From NCBI GenBank assembly GCA_951804985.1, contig OX638130.1, forward strand, positions 109,876,040 to 109,940,039: a stretch of DNA of 64,000 bases. The letters run 5' to 3'. Source of the DNA: Dryomyza anilis. Lineage: Eukaryota; Arthropoda; Insecta; Diptera; Dryomyzidae. Shown here piece after piece: positions 37,493 through 48,984 of the stretch; position 1 is the stretch's first letter; the number at the start of each line of letters is the position of its first letter. The notes under the pieces are model-generated. The model searched no databases and was not told the origin of the DNA. It was given only the letters and a program-made list of their open reading frames with translations. Position numbers and translations under genes: made by a program.

Positions 37493-40056
37493 GTGTCTTG
37501 GTCACTCGTGGTATTTGGCAGTCGATACCCAACTCTACTTTATATCACCGTTTATTTTGATCGCCGTCTGGAAGTGGAAAAAGAAGGCTCTAGCTGCGCT
37601 GGCGACATTGGGACTCTTGTTGTTAGCCTGCATGATAATGACTATTGTCGAGAATAAACTAGTCGTTTTCACCAATGGAAAGTAAGTATATTTGGAATAT
37701 TACACGTGATACACAAAATGAAAAACTACTAAAGATCCAGATGAATTTGTCGTCAATTTACTATTTTTTGTTAATTACAACCAAGAAGAGAAATAAGGAA
37801 TTAAGAAATTGCTTTATGTTAGATCAAGAAAAATGTGTCAAAATTTTTTAAAATTTTTCTACTTACCACTATGAGATTAATTGCCTGTGACAAGTAGATT
37901 ATTTTCTTTTAGCTTTTCTTGAATACAAGTGAACTTTTCTAAAGTTTTTTAATATATTTATACATAGTACGAATATTTATAAACACAGAACAAAAAAATC
38001 ATCAATATGATGATTTTATTCATAAATATTATGAATTTTTTCACCAACTACATGATTCTTCATATGGATGATTTCATTCAATGAATTTCAATTTAATGTT
38101 TTTAATGTTCAAAATGATTCTTTTACATATAAGGAAAATATTTAAAATAGGTAAAATAAAAAAAAATTAAAAAAAAAATGAATCTTTCAAAAAAAATTAA
38201 AAAAAAAACCTTTCCGAAAAAATATTTTTGACCGAAGAAAAATTTTAAAAAAAGTTGTCGACAACAATTTTTTAAATATATTTTCTATATCGCTCATTTA
38301 TTACAAGAGTGACATAACTCAAAAGTTAATGATGCAGAATTATCCGTTATATCAAAAATTCGAATTCATATCTTGTATACTCAGCATTTGAGAAGATGCA
38401 GTTACCTCATTTTATATGTCCCATACATTTCATATGCAAAGTGAGAATCAATTGAAAACTTTAAACGCGTTTTCTGCAAAATCGCTTCTTTTGAGTTATG
38501 ACACTCTTGTAGTAAATGAGCGATGTATAAAACTTTTTAATAATAAAAAGTTATAATTATAATTAAATATATTATAAACCTTTTAACTAATTAATGAATG
38601 TCGAGCAAGCATTATATAAGAAATAGTATAAAAGAACTACTTGAGAAGTATGGCATGAACGAAAAATAAATATTTTTATTGCAATTCGGTGTGATGAACA
38701 GAATTCTTCAATATTATGTACATATATGTTGTATTTTATGTATTTGTTCATTAATATGACGAAACACATTCTTCACATACACTTTATCATATTGAAGAAC
38801 ACTTTTCGGTTATTCATTATATTGATAATGAATTCATAACATTGATGTTTTGTAGTTATCAATATTATGAATCGTTCTTCAATACAATGAATCATAGTTT
38901 GAAGAATGAAATTCATCAATATGATGATGTTTTTTTTCTGTTTTACGAATAATATTCTATTATTTTACGAAATGAATACAATATTTTTAAATAGTACAAA
39001 TAAGAATTAACGTATTTGCTACATAATATTATCAGAGAATTACTTAAAATAAAAAGAACACGATTGTTTTCTTATACAATTTAATGTTTCGTATATTTAG
39101 ATAGCTTTCAATTTACGAATATCATTTCGTAAAATGTGTAGTGTCAAAAGAAAAAGCATAAAATTAATATTTAAGTAAAATCCACAAAATATTGTTTTAT
39201 TTTACGAAAATCATATTTATAACAGTTATTTTGAGTAAACCAAGTAAATATTTCTCGCAGCACTGTACCTGATGCGGGCAAAATGATGATGACAATTTAT
39301 TATCCCACGCATACACGCGCACTACCCTGGATAATTGGTTTTATTTTCGGCTACTTCTTGCATAGCTTCGGAGGCAGACGCATTCAGTTGTCGAAAGTAA
39401 GCAAGTATTCCCCAAATTTCTCAAGAAGCAGAAATTTATATTATTCTGTTTCTTTTTCTATTTTTATTGATTCATTTATTTTTAGACTACTGTTGTCCTT
39501 GGCTGGTTGTGTTCGCTGACGTTCATCTTTACCACGATCTTTGTACTTTATCCCAAGACCTTGGCTGGTGCTACGCCACTGACACCGGTAGAGAGCGCCT
39601 TCTATTGGTCGCTTGTGCGCATCGCTTGGCCACTGGGTCTTGCCTGGATTGTTTTCGCTTGTGTGCATGACTATGCTGGTCCGGTTAATCAATTCCTTTC
39701 GTGGTCCTTCTGGCAGCCCATGTCGAAGCTCTCGTATTGCATGTATATATCGCACTTGCTGGTGCAGATTAATAATGCAGGACGTATAAAGACCAATACA
39801 TATTTCTCCGACTATCAGACGGTAGGATTGTTAAATGCACATTTTTTTATAATATAATTCTTTCTGTTTAATTTAGATTTTGCGTTTCTGGGGAGATTTC
39901 GGTATCACAATTCTGGTCTCACTGTTGATGTATCTGGCCATTGAGGCCCCCATGGCAGGTATTGAGCAGTTTCTGTTCTTTAAGAACCCAACAAAACCGA
40001 ATTCAGCGGAGCCTGTGGAGCCCTCTACGTCGTCACAGCAACGTTTATGTGATTAA
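32880..40056 (+). CDS. Gene C: NRF-domain Acyl_transf_3 membrane acyltransferase, complete
   Basis: A 712-aa protein from nine exons: 32880-33192, 33442-33820, 34014-34087, 34147-34462, 37209-37425, 37494-37681, 39261-39396, 39486-39821, 39877-40056. The signal peptide is at residues 1-26 (cleavage near E-A-Y-A). The NRF region has M-Q-C, L-D-S-W-G-K-I-P-S-G, D-E-C, G-K-Y-C and G-I-C-I-P-A-A-C. The acyltransferase begins at H-C-L-H-G-I-R-C (about 288) with W-V-I-Y-G-H (300-305) and S-V-D-S-F-F-F-L-S-G, then repeated transmembrane segments ending with a short polar tail. Start chosen by the signal peptide, good context (aaaATGG) and promoter distance. The exon 1 donor is the weaker GTTAGT where B and D have GTGAGT. 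Very close to gene D; a recent tandem duplicate. Introns 4 and 6 carry transposable elements. Substrate unknown. Confidence 0.9.
34547..34875. mobile_element. MITE with long (over 100-bp) inverted arms in gene C intron 4
   Basis: The left arm begins 'tacatggtgtttggttcat' and the right arm is the complement of 'tacacagggtgtttggttca'. The arms run about 110 bp inward through 'aattcagg', 'tctatgactcaaaaaaataa' and 'aaattatgtcctattttgca'. The loop is about 100 bp. No coding content. A related single arm is at 13507-13575. Confidence 0.8.
35275..36872. mobile_element. Non-autonomous hAT-like element in gene C intron 4, with 8-bp target duplication
   Basis: The element body 35283-36864 has inverted ends 'tagtgatgatca' and 'tgatcatcacta' and is flanked by the identical octamer 'atttcaac' (35275-35282 and 36865-36872). 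Eight-base duplications and short imperfect ends fit the hAT superfamily. Both subterminal zones hold many 'caagaacaagagcaag' repeats in both orientations, as hAT subterminal binding sites often do. The interior has no transposase. It includes a 17-bp tandem patch at about 36150-36222 ('tctgtccgttgtcatgcg'). Confidence 0.8.
37984..38943. mobile_element. Element family M3 in gene C intron 6, with nested palindrome
   Basis: Both ends carry 'atcatcaatatgatga' phrases next to 'cacagaa' (left) or 'ttctg' (right). A second copy with the same left end and the marker 'tgtcgagcaag' lies at 62755-63687. Short open frames only. A separate inverted-repeat element is inserted at 38289-38524. Confidence 0.6.
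38289..38524. mobile_element. 236-bp MITE with 37-bp inverted repeats
   Basis: The left arm 38289-38325 begins 'atcgctcatttattacaaga'. The right arm 38488-38524 is its complement with two mismatches. Absent from the second M3 copy, so it appears to be a later insertion into M3. Confidence 0.8.
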
Positions 40057-40789
40057 TATATCCTTAATTTCAAAGAGAAATAGATTACAAACCAAATCGT
40101 CGTCGTTCTTCAGTGAAAATTCAATAAGTCTCTTTTTAAACTCTCGGATTTCTATAAATTACTAGACCTAATATCGATTATATCATTCCATAGCATGCTA
40201 AGTCCTAGAAGTGAGTTTTGCACTAGAAGCCATTCAAGTTTTTTTAATTATGTTAAGTTTGAATAATAGATAAAAAAAGGGTATTTTTTACCCCAAATTT
40301 TTGATAGCATTTTTATTAAAAATCAAAAAATGCCAAGTCTTGGAATATGATAAAACACAATTTTCAATTAAAAACTATACTTAGTATAAATAGTGCAATA
40401 TGGATTGTAAGTTTTTCCATTAGTTCGATGCATGCTAAGTGTATTTTTGATTAAACTCTTAAATAGACCCGACCAATCGACAACAAAATTTGAGGTGAAT
40501 AACCTCAATACTAAAGTTTGGCATGACAATCGCATACAGTTAAATATAACAATACATTTCTATCATTATACTTTTTGTTAATCTTATTTTTTTATAAACA
40601 AGAACTAGTGCACTTCAGTAAAGTACCTGATAAAAAATGATATGGAATTACGTGGAAATAATTAGTTATTGTTATTATTAAAAATGGAAGATCTTACTTA
40701 AGAAATTATTTGGCTAAAGCATTTCAAAAGCTTTGAACATTTGTACTGCAAGTAACTTAAATATGATATAGAATTTACAAATGTTCAAT

Positions 40790-40828
40790 TATAAAAGGTT
40801 GTGTTTTTGAAATTGACGCCTCATTCGC
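40790..40828 (+). promoter_or_regulatory. Core promoter of gene D
   Basis: TATAAAAG at 40790-40797, 'gttgtgtttt' directly after, 'aattga', then 'tcattcgc' at 40821-40828 and 'tagtccgcgcc'. Almost the same as gene C. The ATG at 40875 is about 52 nt downstream of the likely start. The intergenic gap from gene C is only about 0.7 kb. Confidence 0.75.
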
Positions 40829-40874
40829 TTTAGTCCGCGCCTATAATTCGCATCGTGTAGTTTACCATATTAAA

Positions 40875-41750
40875 ATGGTGACGAACTGGAAAATATTTTA
40901 TTTTGTATTTTGTAATTTGGTGCTATTATCGCAACGACATGAGGCTTATGCCACGGAGACTCTGGAGACAGAAAGTCATTTAAAACTGTTGACATTTTTA
41001 GAGAATCGCGATTTTAGTACGCGTTTTTTTAAAATGCTCAATACTATGGATCTACGCTTAAATAATACTTCTGGTCTGGGTTTTTTGGATAATGTGACGA
41101 ACATGACCGTTTCGGAAATGCAATGTGCTTCACAGCTACAGGCTGTGATTAATGGAATACAGAACAGTGAAATGTGGGCCATTAAATGTGAGTGTGAATG
41201 AGTTTATTTTTATTGGATAATATTTTAAATAAAAAATAAAAAAATGAAAATTTGATAAAACAAATATAAAATGGTTTTAGCAAAACATCGTCCCAGAGTT
41301 ATAATATTGTATATTCATAGGTTTTCTTAAGGATAACATTATTACTTATTAAATGGTTCTATAAAATGTTATTCCCATATCATTTATGTGTCTAGGGAAT
41401 AGAACTGATTAATATAAAATTTTAAATAATTTAAACTATGTGAATATTGTGGTTATCTCGGGTAAAGTGGGGCACGGTTTGATTTTCCTCTAAAAAAAAT
41501 GTTCATTTGAATTGTTTTTAAAATTCTTTTGAAGGGTCTATTCCATGGACTAATTCATAATATAACTTTTTGCAATAACAGAATACTATTAATATGCATT
41601 TTAATTGGTATTTGAAAGGTTTTTCAAAGCAGCTGAATTTCGGACTTGTTGAAAAATGTTGGGGTAAAGTGGGAAACTTCAATTCAATTTTAACCAAAAT
41701 GCTATTTTAGTCGTTCTTATGCATTTATTGATTTTTTTTCACAAAAAAGT

Positions 41751-41799
<49 letters not shown>

Positions 41800-44700
41800 T
41801 AATGAAATTTCGGTCAGCGTTCATTCTAAACAGTCTTGCCGAATGTGGGCGAGATTGAACCACTGGGCACTCCTTCAAAAAGGTGTATGTCATCAGCAGG
41901 GCAAGTTTTTTTGGCTTTTGCCAAAAAATGCTATTTTTTCAATTATTTTGTAAATTTGCCTATTTTGATATACTTTGCCTAAAAATGCGTTTTTTAAATT
42001 CTGGCAAACCGTTTTTAAATATTATTTACGATTTTCTGGTTGTATTAAACGAATATATGACGTCCTTTTCTTGTGTACTTATTTTTGTATCTTATTAATT
42101 TTGTGAATGAGATTAGCGAAATAAATATTAGACCATGTAAAAGCGAAATCTATGATGTCAACAAAAATGGTTCATTGAAACATTTTATAAAGTTTTCAAT
42201 AGAATTTTTTTGCCATTTTGTGACTATTTTTGTGCCATTTTATGCATTTTTTTTGCCTACTTTTGTGCCATTTTAACTGTTTTTGTGCCATTTTGCCTGC
42301 CATTTCTGACCATATTTTGCGCAAAAAAAAAAAACTTGCCCTGGTTATCAGTTATTATAGTGATATCAAGATATTTAACACCAGGGTATCAACCACCCCA
42401 AATTCTTTAAACTCACCACACCGAAACTCACCACACCGTAACTTACCACACCGTAACTCACCACACCGAATCTCACCACACCGAAATTCACCACACTCAA
42501 ACTCACCACACTAAAACTGGCCACACTAAAATTCACCACACTAAGAATTCTACAGGGAAGAATTCTACTGGCAAGCGTTTTTTGGGGAAGAATTTCATGG
42601 AAAAGATTTCTACTTTGAAGAATTTTACGGTGAAATATTCTACGGGGAAGAATTCTACGGTGAAGCACAGTCTGAGAAATAATTATCCTTGAGAAAAGTT
42701 GTTTCGGCGGAGAATTGAGGAGCTCATTACCAAAACGTGCTATCCACTTAAAAATTAAATGCTTTTATTATTAAATTTACGGACCAATAATGATTATTTA
42801 AAAGCAGAACGAGATAGCGAAAATATTAGGAGTGGAAAACACCTTTTTTCCAATTCGATTCAACCTTTGAATCAGAGTAATTAGGGTTTTACTAAATCTA
42901 TCTTCGTTTCACATAGTACGTTTTGGAAATGAGCTTCTCAATTATTTTTGTTTTGGTTACTACATTTATGACACCAATAAAAAAGTATACAGCGAAGCAC
43001 GGGCCTCTGCTAGTAAGGTAGGCAATACAATAATGGTAATGCAAGAAAAAAAAACCAAAATGTTAAAAAAATACATCTCAGTAGTAATTGCATTTACTCA
43101 TAGTCAGAATATTCTGAGTAACAATAGAGACAGGTGTAGTTGCTGGTTGTCAATTTCACACAGTTGCAGATGTTGCAGTTCACTGAATTGTTGAAATTTA
43201 ATTTCTTCGATACTTTATTCATTCATTGCATAAAATTCGTCTTCTGATGAAGTTAAACCCTATTTACCGATGTATTCTTCGCATCTAGACTTTGTTCTGC
43301 AATTCAGATCTTACCGCAGGTGGAGACAAAATGTTGCTTTTCATTGGTTTGTGAACACGATTGATGATTTTTTCTTGGTAAAACCAATTAAATAAATCAT
43401 ATAACACAATATTTTACCTAAAATTTCAATCAATATTGCTTAAATTGCGTTTCCCACTTTACCCCAGAATATGTTTCCCACTTTACCCCAGAGAGTGTTT
43501 TTCACTTAACCACAATATCGCAATTTGACCTTACTTAGCACTATTTAAGCAATGTCATATTGTTTGAGAAATCCGTTATATTGCAATAGATATACGATCA
43601 TTTTAAACATTCCATCTTAGAAACGATAAAAATTCTTACTTTTTGATAGCAAACACCAGCATATTAAGAAAAACATTTTTTTCGTTTTTCACTTTTTCTT
43701 GAAATGCAATGAAAAGGTATTAAAAAGTTGATGCCATATAGCACTAAGCATCACAGTTGTTTTTATTTTTCTAAGTACAAAAACATGTCCCAGTTTATCT
43801 CACGCTTCTTATAAAATTATTTTATTTTTAGTGATCGACTCTTGGGGTAAAATTCCTTCGGGAATTTTACTGGGACACTTAATCGAAATGGGCAACTATG
43901 ATGAATGCATCAATCTGGAGCACACACTCGCCAGCAAAAGTATGCTGCGTGGAAAATACTGCATGTCCAATTTGCCATTGGGACTCGCACTCAATTCAAC
44001 ATTTGGAAATATGTTAAATATAAGAATAGGCATTTGCATACCAGTCGCTTGTAATGCGAACACGATTGATGTGCTGCTAAAGAAGGTACTAAGTTCCGTG
44101 CTGCAGGTCGACGAAAATATCTTTGGAAATGCGGTCTTGTTAGAGGACAGAATATGCAAGATTAATCACAAGGATGACAAATTTGAAACTATCGATTGGA
44201 TAGCCTTGTAAGTAATAGAGATGATCATTTACAAGAGCGAGACAAGACGTAGTAATCTGTTGGCTGCTGCACTTTGTTCTTGCTTTTGCAATATCATATA
44301 CCATATTTCCGAGTGGTTTTTAATCACGATTTCGACTAATTTTAATAAATAAAATGTTTGTCTTTATGTTTAGCTCCATACTGGGTGTACTTGGTATATG
44401 TATGGCGCTGAGCACTTGCTATGATTATGTGGTAACGCTGAAAGAAAGTAAGTTTTGTAGTACTGGAAAAAATACAATAATTATAAAATGTTGACGTTTT
44501 TAAGAGCCACTACATCCACTGTTGTCCGCTTTTTCCGTGCGCAGCAATTTGCATCAACTGCTGAAAGTCACCTCACCTCGTAATTCACCACACGTAATAC
44601 ACTGTTTGCATGGTATACGCTGTCTTTCTATTATCTGGATCATTTATAGTCATTGCTTTATGCTAATGGAGATGCTGCCTCACATTAACACCATCGACAT

Positions 44701-47644
44701 GCTAGAATGGTCACGAGCGCCCTTATCGATGCTTGTATTGACTGCCACCATTTCGGTGGACACATTTTTCTTTCTGAGTGGGCTATTGTTGATTATGGTC
44801 TCACTGCGAAAAATGACAAAGTAATATAAAATAGAACCTAACCTTCCTTTTAGGTCACTTGAGAAATGAGAAATTTCAGTTGCTCGATTTGATTTACGTG
44901 ATCTCAAATCGGAAAGCAATTTCTCTAATTTCTTCTCTTTTCTAGAAAATTAATTTATATAATTTCTTTATTTTTCGTATTCTAAACAGAACAAACGGAA
45001 AAATAAATATACTCTTAATGTGGATTCATCGTTATCTGCGTCTGACTCCAGCGCTCGCATTATCCATTCTTTTTTTTACCAGTATCTTTCATTATTTGGG
45101 AAATGGCCCCTTATGGAATGCTTTCATCGCCAGTTATAAGTTCTGCTACAAAAACTGGTGGATATCATTGTTATATGTTCAAAATTATGTTGAAAATAAT
45201 AAAATGGTAGGTCGGATATTCATATTGCATTACTAAGCAATTCTAAATATATATAAATATTTTTTTAGTGTCTTGGTCACTCGTGGTATTTAGCAGTCGA
45301 TACCCAACTCTACTTTATATCACCGTTTATTTTGATCGCAGTCTGGAGGTGGAAAAAGAAGGCTTTAGCCGCGCTGGCGACATTGGGACTCTTGCTGTTA
45401 GCCTGCATGATAATGACTATTGTGGTGAATAAACTAGACGTTTTCACCAATGCAAAGTATGTATATTTGAAAAATTTCACGAGTTAAGAAGGAATTCAAC
45501 TAAGAAGCAAGAAGAAATTGTCATAGATTTTAGAATTTCTTGATTTCTACATAATACGACGACAGTTTTGTATATTTATGTTACTTTTACGAGGAATATT
45601 CTATTATGTTACAAACAACATTCATTATTTTTACATCATCATTTTGCCTATTCTGAAAGCTGATATTTTTAATGCTTATTCAGATTTTGTTATTTTAAGA
45701 TGCAAATCGAATTTAAAATTTTGAAATACCCCAGTCTGCCATTCGTTTCGATATTGATGCGAGAACGGAACGATATGTCGAAGAATTCGTACGATATCGA
45801 ATCAGATTTCGGTCTCTTATAAAATTGACCATAAAAAGAAAATTCTACATTTTTCTACAGTCCATATTGAAAACATTTGCAATATTCTGCATTGGTTATA
45901 GAAAATATTGTTCTATATTGCTTCGAAAAAATATTGCTATATCGATATGAAAAATGTATTAATATCGTATCTTGTTTTATTCTACGAGAAATTTTAAAAA
46001 TTAGTTGCAATAAAGCAACGAGATTGAACTTTTTTATCGAAGTTAGTACGAGAAAGCGTCGAGGTGTTGAAGTGTTCCGAGACGTGACAGACTGGGACGG
46101 CATTACAGAATTCGTGCGGAACGGAATTTTAACAGACTTTCAACTGATTTGATATTTGATACAGCTATCTAAGTTCCATCTCCATTCCGCACCGATCCTT
46201 GAATAGCATCGTTATCGTAGCGGAGACTCGAATTCGGATGTCCGCTACTGTCCGGCTTCAGAATAGGGGTGAGAGTACTAACGAACTTGATGCGTATTAA
46301 CGAACTTGATGCGTAATATGTTCAAGAAATTATTTAAAATCAAATACGAATGTTTTCTGTGAAAAGTTTCGTATATATTGAATAACATTACATCATAACA
46401 AACATCAGAAAAGCACAATTGGACACACAGAAAAATACTCTTATGCCAAGATGTTGGAAGAATGAAAAAGTTAGATTACCAATTAACTGCATTCAGTTAA
46501 ATCAAATTGTCTAGAAATTTGTTTACGGAACAGCCATATTCGGTTGGCGCTTGAAATGTTAGTCTATACACACTCCCAATGGTTCTAAATATATACTAAA
46601 TTGATTTAAATAGTTCGAAATTGGTTGTAGTCCGAACTACAACTCTTTTAGCTTTGACAATAACAAACGACTAAGCGGTTGAGAGAACCGAATAAGTTGA
46701 TTGGTGCCAAAAATCACTATTCTGTGTGTACTTTGTAAAAAAAGTAATATTTAAATAAAATACGCATTCTTCCATTTTACGAATATCAAATTTATACAAA
46801 AACAAAAAAAAAAATTATTTGAGTAAATCAGAAATATGTATATTTTTTGCAGCACAGTCGATGATGGTGGAAAAATGAATATGGCAATTTATTATCCCAC
46901 GCATACACGCGCCCTACCCTGGATAATTGGTTTTATTTTCGGCTACTTCTTGCATAGCTTCGGAGGCAGACGCATTCAGTTGTCGAAAGTAAGCAAGTAT
47001 TCTCCAAATTTCTCAAGAAGCAGCAACTTATATTATTCTTTTTCTATTTTTATTTATTCATCTATTTTTAGATTACTCTTGTCGTTGGCTGGTTGTGCTC
47101 GCTGTCGTTCATCTTTACCACACTTTTTGTACTCTATCCCAAGACCTTGGCTGGTGCTACACAACTGACACCGGTAGAGGGCGCCTTCTATTGGTCGCTT
47201 GTACGCATCGCTTGGCCACTGGCTCTTGCCTGGATTGTTTTCGCCTGCATGCAAGGCTATGCGGGTCCGGTTAATCAATTCCTATCCTGGTCCTTCTGGC
47301 AGCCCATGTCCAAGCTTTCGTATTGCATGTATATATCGCACTTGCTGGTGCAGATAAATAATGCAGGACGTGTCAAGACCAATACATATTTCTCCGACTA
47401 TCAGACAGTAAAATGGTTAAATGCATAAGTTTTTTTATAATATAATTATCTCTATTTAATTTAGATTTTGCGTTTCTGGGGAGATTTCGGTATCACAATG
47501 TTGGTCTCATTGCTGATGTATCTGGCCATTGAGGCACCAATGGCGGGTATTGAGCAGTACCTGTTCTTTAAGAGCCTAACGAAACCTAATGCATTGGAGC
47601 CTGCGGAAACTTCTAAGTCATCACAGCAACGTTTAAGTGATTAA
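40875..47644 (+). CDS. Gene D: NRF-domain Acyl_transf_3 membrane acyltransferase, complete
   Basis: A 711-aa protein from nine exons: 40875-41187, 43832-44207, 44374-44447, 44505-44820, 44990-45206, 45269-45456, 46853-46988, 47072-47407, 47465-47644. Near duplicate of C, with one codon fewer in exon 2 (around L-A-L-N-S-T-F-G-N). It has a signal peptide, an NRF region with conserved Cys positions and a polytopic acyltransferase. Difference of note: the presumed active-site stretch reads W-I-I-Y-S-H, with Ser at residue 303 where A, B, C and E have Gly; the His (304) is kept. All other family motifs, including S-V-D-T-F-F-F-L-S-G and L-T-P-A-L-A-L, are intact, with no frameshift. Intron 1 is 2.6 kb of repeats. 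An M1 element starts about 10 bp after the stop codon, so the 3' UTR is probably element-derived. Confidence 0.9.
41754..41793. repeat. (TA)n microsatellite
   Basis: About 20 TA dinucleotides in gene D intron 1. Confidence 0.9.
42394..43015 (-). repeat. Composite minisatellite element, copy 2
   Basis: Inverted relative of 23915-26720. Read on the minus strand it starts 'tactagcagaggcccgtgct', passes 'aaatgtagtaaccaaaaca' (uninterrupted here), then 'aattctccgccgaaac', 'gtagaattcttcccc' repeats and 15-bp 'gtttcggtgtggtga' repeats, ending near 42394. The CAGA tail of copy 1 is lacking. Confidence 0.7.
45457..46852. other. Gene D intron 6
   Basis: 1.4-kb intron. Beyond the M1 copy at 46423-46730 I see no recognised element. 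The patch 46010-46260 is richer in G+C than its surroundings ('agaaagcgtcgaggtgttga') but has no family signature. Confidence 0.5.
46423..46730 (-). repeat. MITE family M1, copy c
   Basis: Inverted relative to copies a, b and f. It begins 'acacacagaaaaatactc' and ends 'tattctgtgtgt'. It lies in intron 6 of gene D, about 120 bp before exon 7. Confidence 0.8.
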
Positions 47645-47654
47645 TATATCCTGG

Positions 47655-47880
47655 ATTTGGCGGTTTACAAATTTGCTGGCGGAACTGCCATATTAGCCTA
47701 TACACTTGAAATATTAGTCTATACACACTCCTAATGGTTCTAAATCTGTACTAAATTATTCTAAAACAGTTCTGAATTGGTTGCAGTATAAATTACTCTT
47801 TTCATTTTGACAATAACAACCGACTAAGCGGTTGAGAAAACCGAATAAGTTGGTTGGCGCAACAAATTTCTATTCTGTGT
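47655..47880 (-). repeat. MITE family M1, copy d, truncated, in the 3' UTR of gene D
   Basis: Starts within 'cggtttacaaatttgctggc' and ends 'tattctgtgt'. Homology between the 3' flanks of C and D stops at about 47652, where this copy begins. It carries a small internal duplication of 'agcctataca'-like text. Confidence 0.75.
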
Positions 47881-48337
47881 ACGGACTTAATACCAACCAG
47901 CCCGTATTCACCATCTTGTGGAGAGTAAGGTTATTGTTTATAATATTTTAAACATTTTAATTGCGTGTGGAAAATACAGAAAATATAAATCATATTTTAG
48001 AATTGTAAAACGTAGTTCAGAGTAATCCGAACGGCGGGGTTCAAATTAAAACAATTTAAATTGGATATTTTGTATTAAGATTAACGTTAACATTTTTCAT
48101 ATAATTTTGTTGCATAATTTAGAAATCATTAAATCCTAAAAGTAGCTTTGCATTAAACATAATAAACATACACAATTTGTATTTATAAAAAGTAGTACTA
48201 AACTGACTTAGCACAGCCTATAAATATGCTTTAGATTGAGTCAATTATCTGATCGTGTGTATTTCCTTATATCAATTGGTTATAAAATGATAAGATTCAT
48301 TTATTATAAATACATTATATTATTTATCAATGAAACT

Positions 48338-48630
48338 ACACACACAGAAAAATTCTCTATAGACATGAGGTTGCATGAACGCAAAAGTTAGTTATAACCA
48401 ACAACTTCATTCAGTTTAAACGAATTTTCTACAAATTTGTTAGCGGGACTGCCATATGCGGTTGGTGCTTGAAATATTATCATATACACACTCCAACTAT
48501 TCGAAATTGGTTGCAGTCCAAACTAAAACTTTATTAGTTTTGACAATAATAACCGACTAGGCGGTTGACAGAACCGAATATGTTGGTTGGGCAATGAGTT
48601 GGTTGGCGCAACAAATCTATATTATGTGTG
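48338..48630 (-). repeat. MITE family M1, copy e
   Basis: Begins 'acacacacagaaaaattctc', contains 'gcgggactgccatatgcggt' and 'aaccgactaggcggttg', and ends 'attatgtgtg'. It lies in the gap between D and E, with no gene around it. Confidence 0.75.
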
Positions 48631-48984
48631 CAATGCAATATATTTTGTGCTTTAGTGCAAATTAAATATTTATGAATGTACTTGGCAACATATTGACAAA
48701 TAAAACTAATGAGTATTTTTGTAAAAAATAAATACTTCAAATCGTAGATATGCATAGAAAATACAACAATCATTATATTTTATCAAGCCTTTTCAACAAC
48801 TAATAGTTAAGAGCTGACTAGTTGCCACTTTAAAAGTGTGAATTGTTTGTTTGATATATGATTAAAACTTAAATTTGTTTAATAATAAAATGTAAATAAT
48901 TTGTATGAAATATATTTTATAGTCCATCATTAAAGAATTAATAGAAAATTTTTAATTTAAATTATTTTCAATACTTTTTAATTT

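Larger units (their letters stand above)
41455..43620. repeat. Repeat block in gene D intron 1
   Basis: The left margin has 'gggtaaagtggggcacgg' (41459-41476) and 'ggggtaaagtgggaaac' (41662-41678). The right margin has the complement, 'tttcccactttacccca' twice (43450-43492). The same right-hand text, together with 'tgatgcaagaaaa', occurs at 12695-12900. It therefore looks like one mobile family. Inside it are (TA)n at 41754-41793, 'ttttgtgccatttt' repeats at 42205-42310 and the inverted composite element at 42394-43015. Confidence 0.5.

Noticed and set aside
41883..42514. Several overlapping open frames in gene D intron 1
   Set aside because: They run across 'ttttgtgccatttt' repeats and the inverted 15-bp minisatellite; no conserved protein features.
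46010..46152. Less AT-rich patch in gene D intron 6 as a hidden exon
   Set aside because: C and D exon lengths already match without it and no family motif is present.
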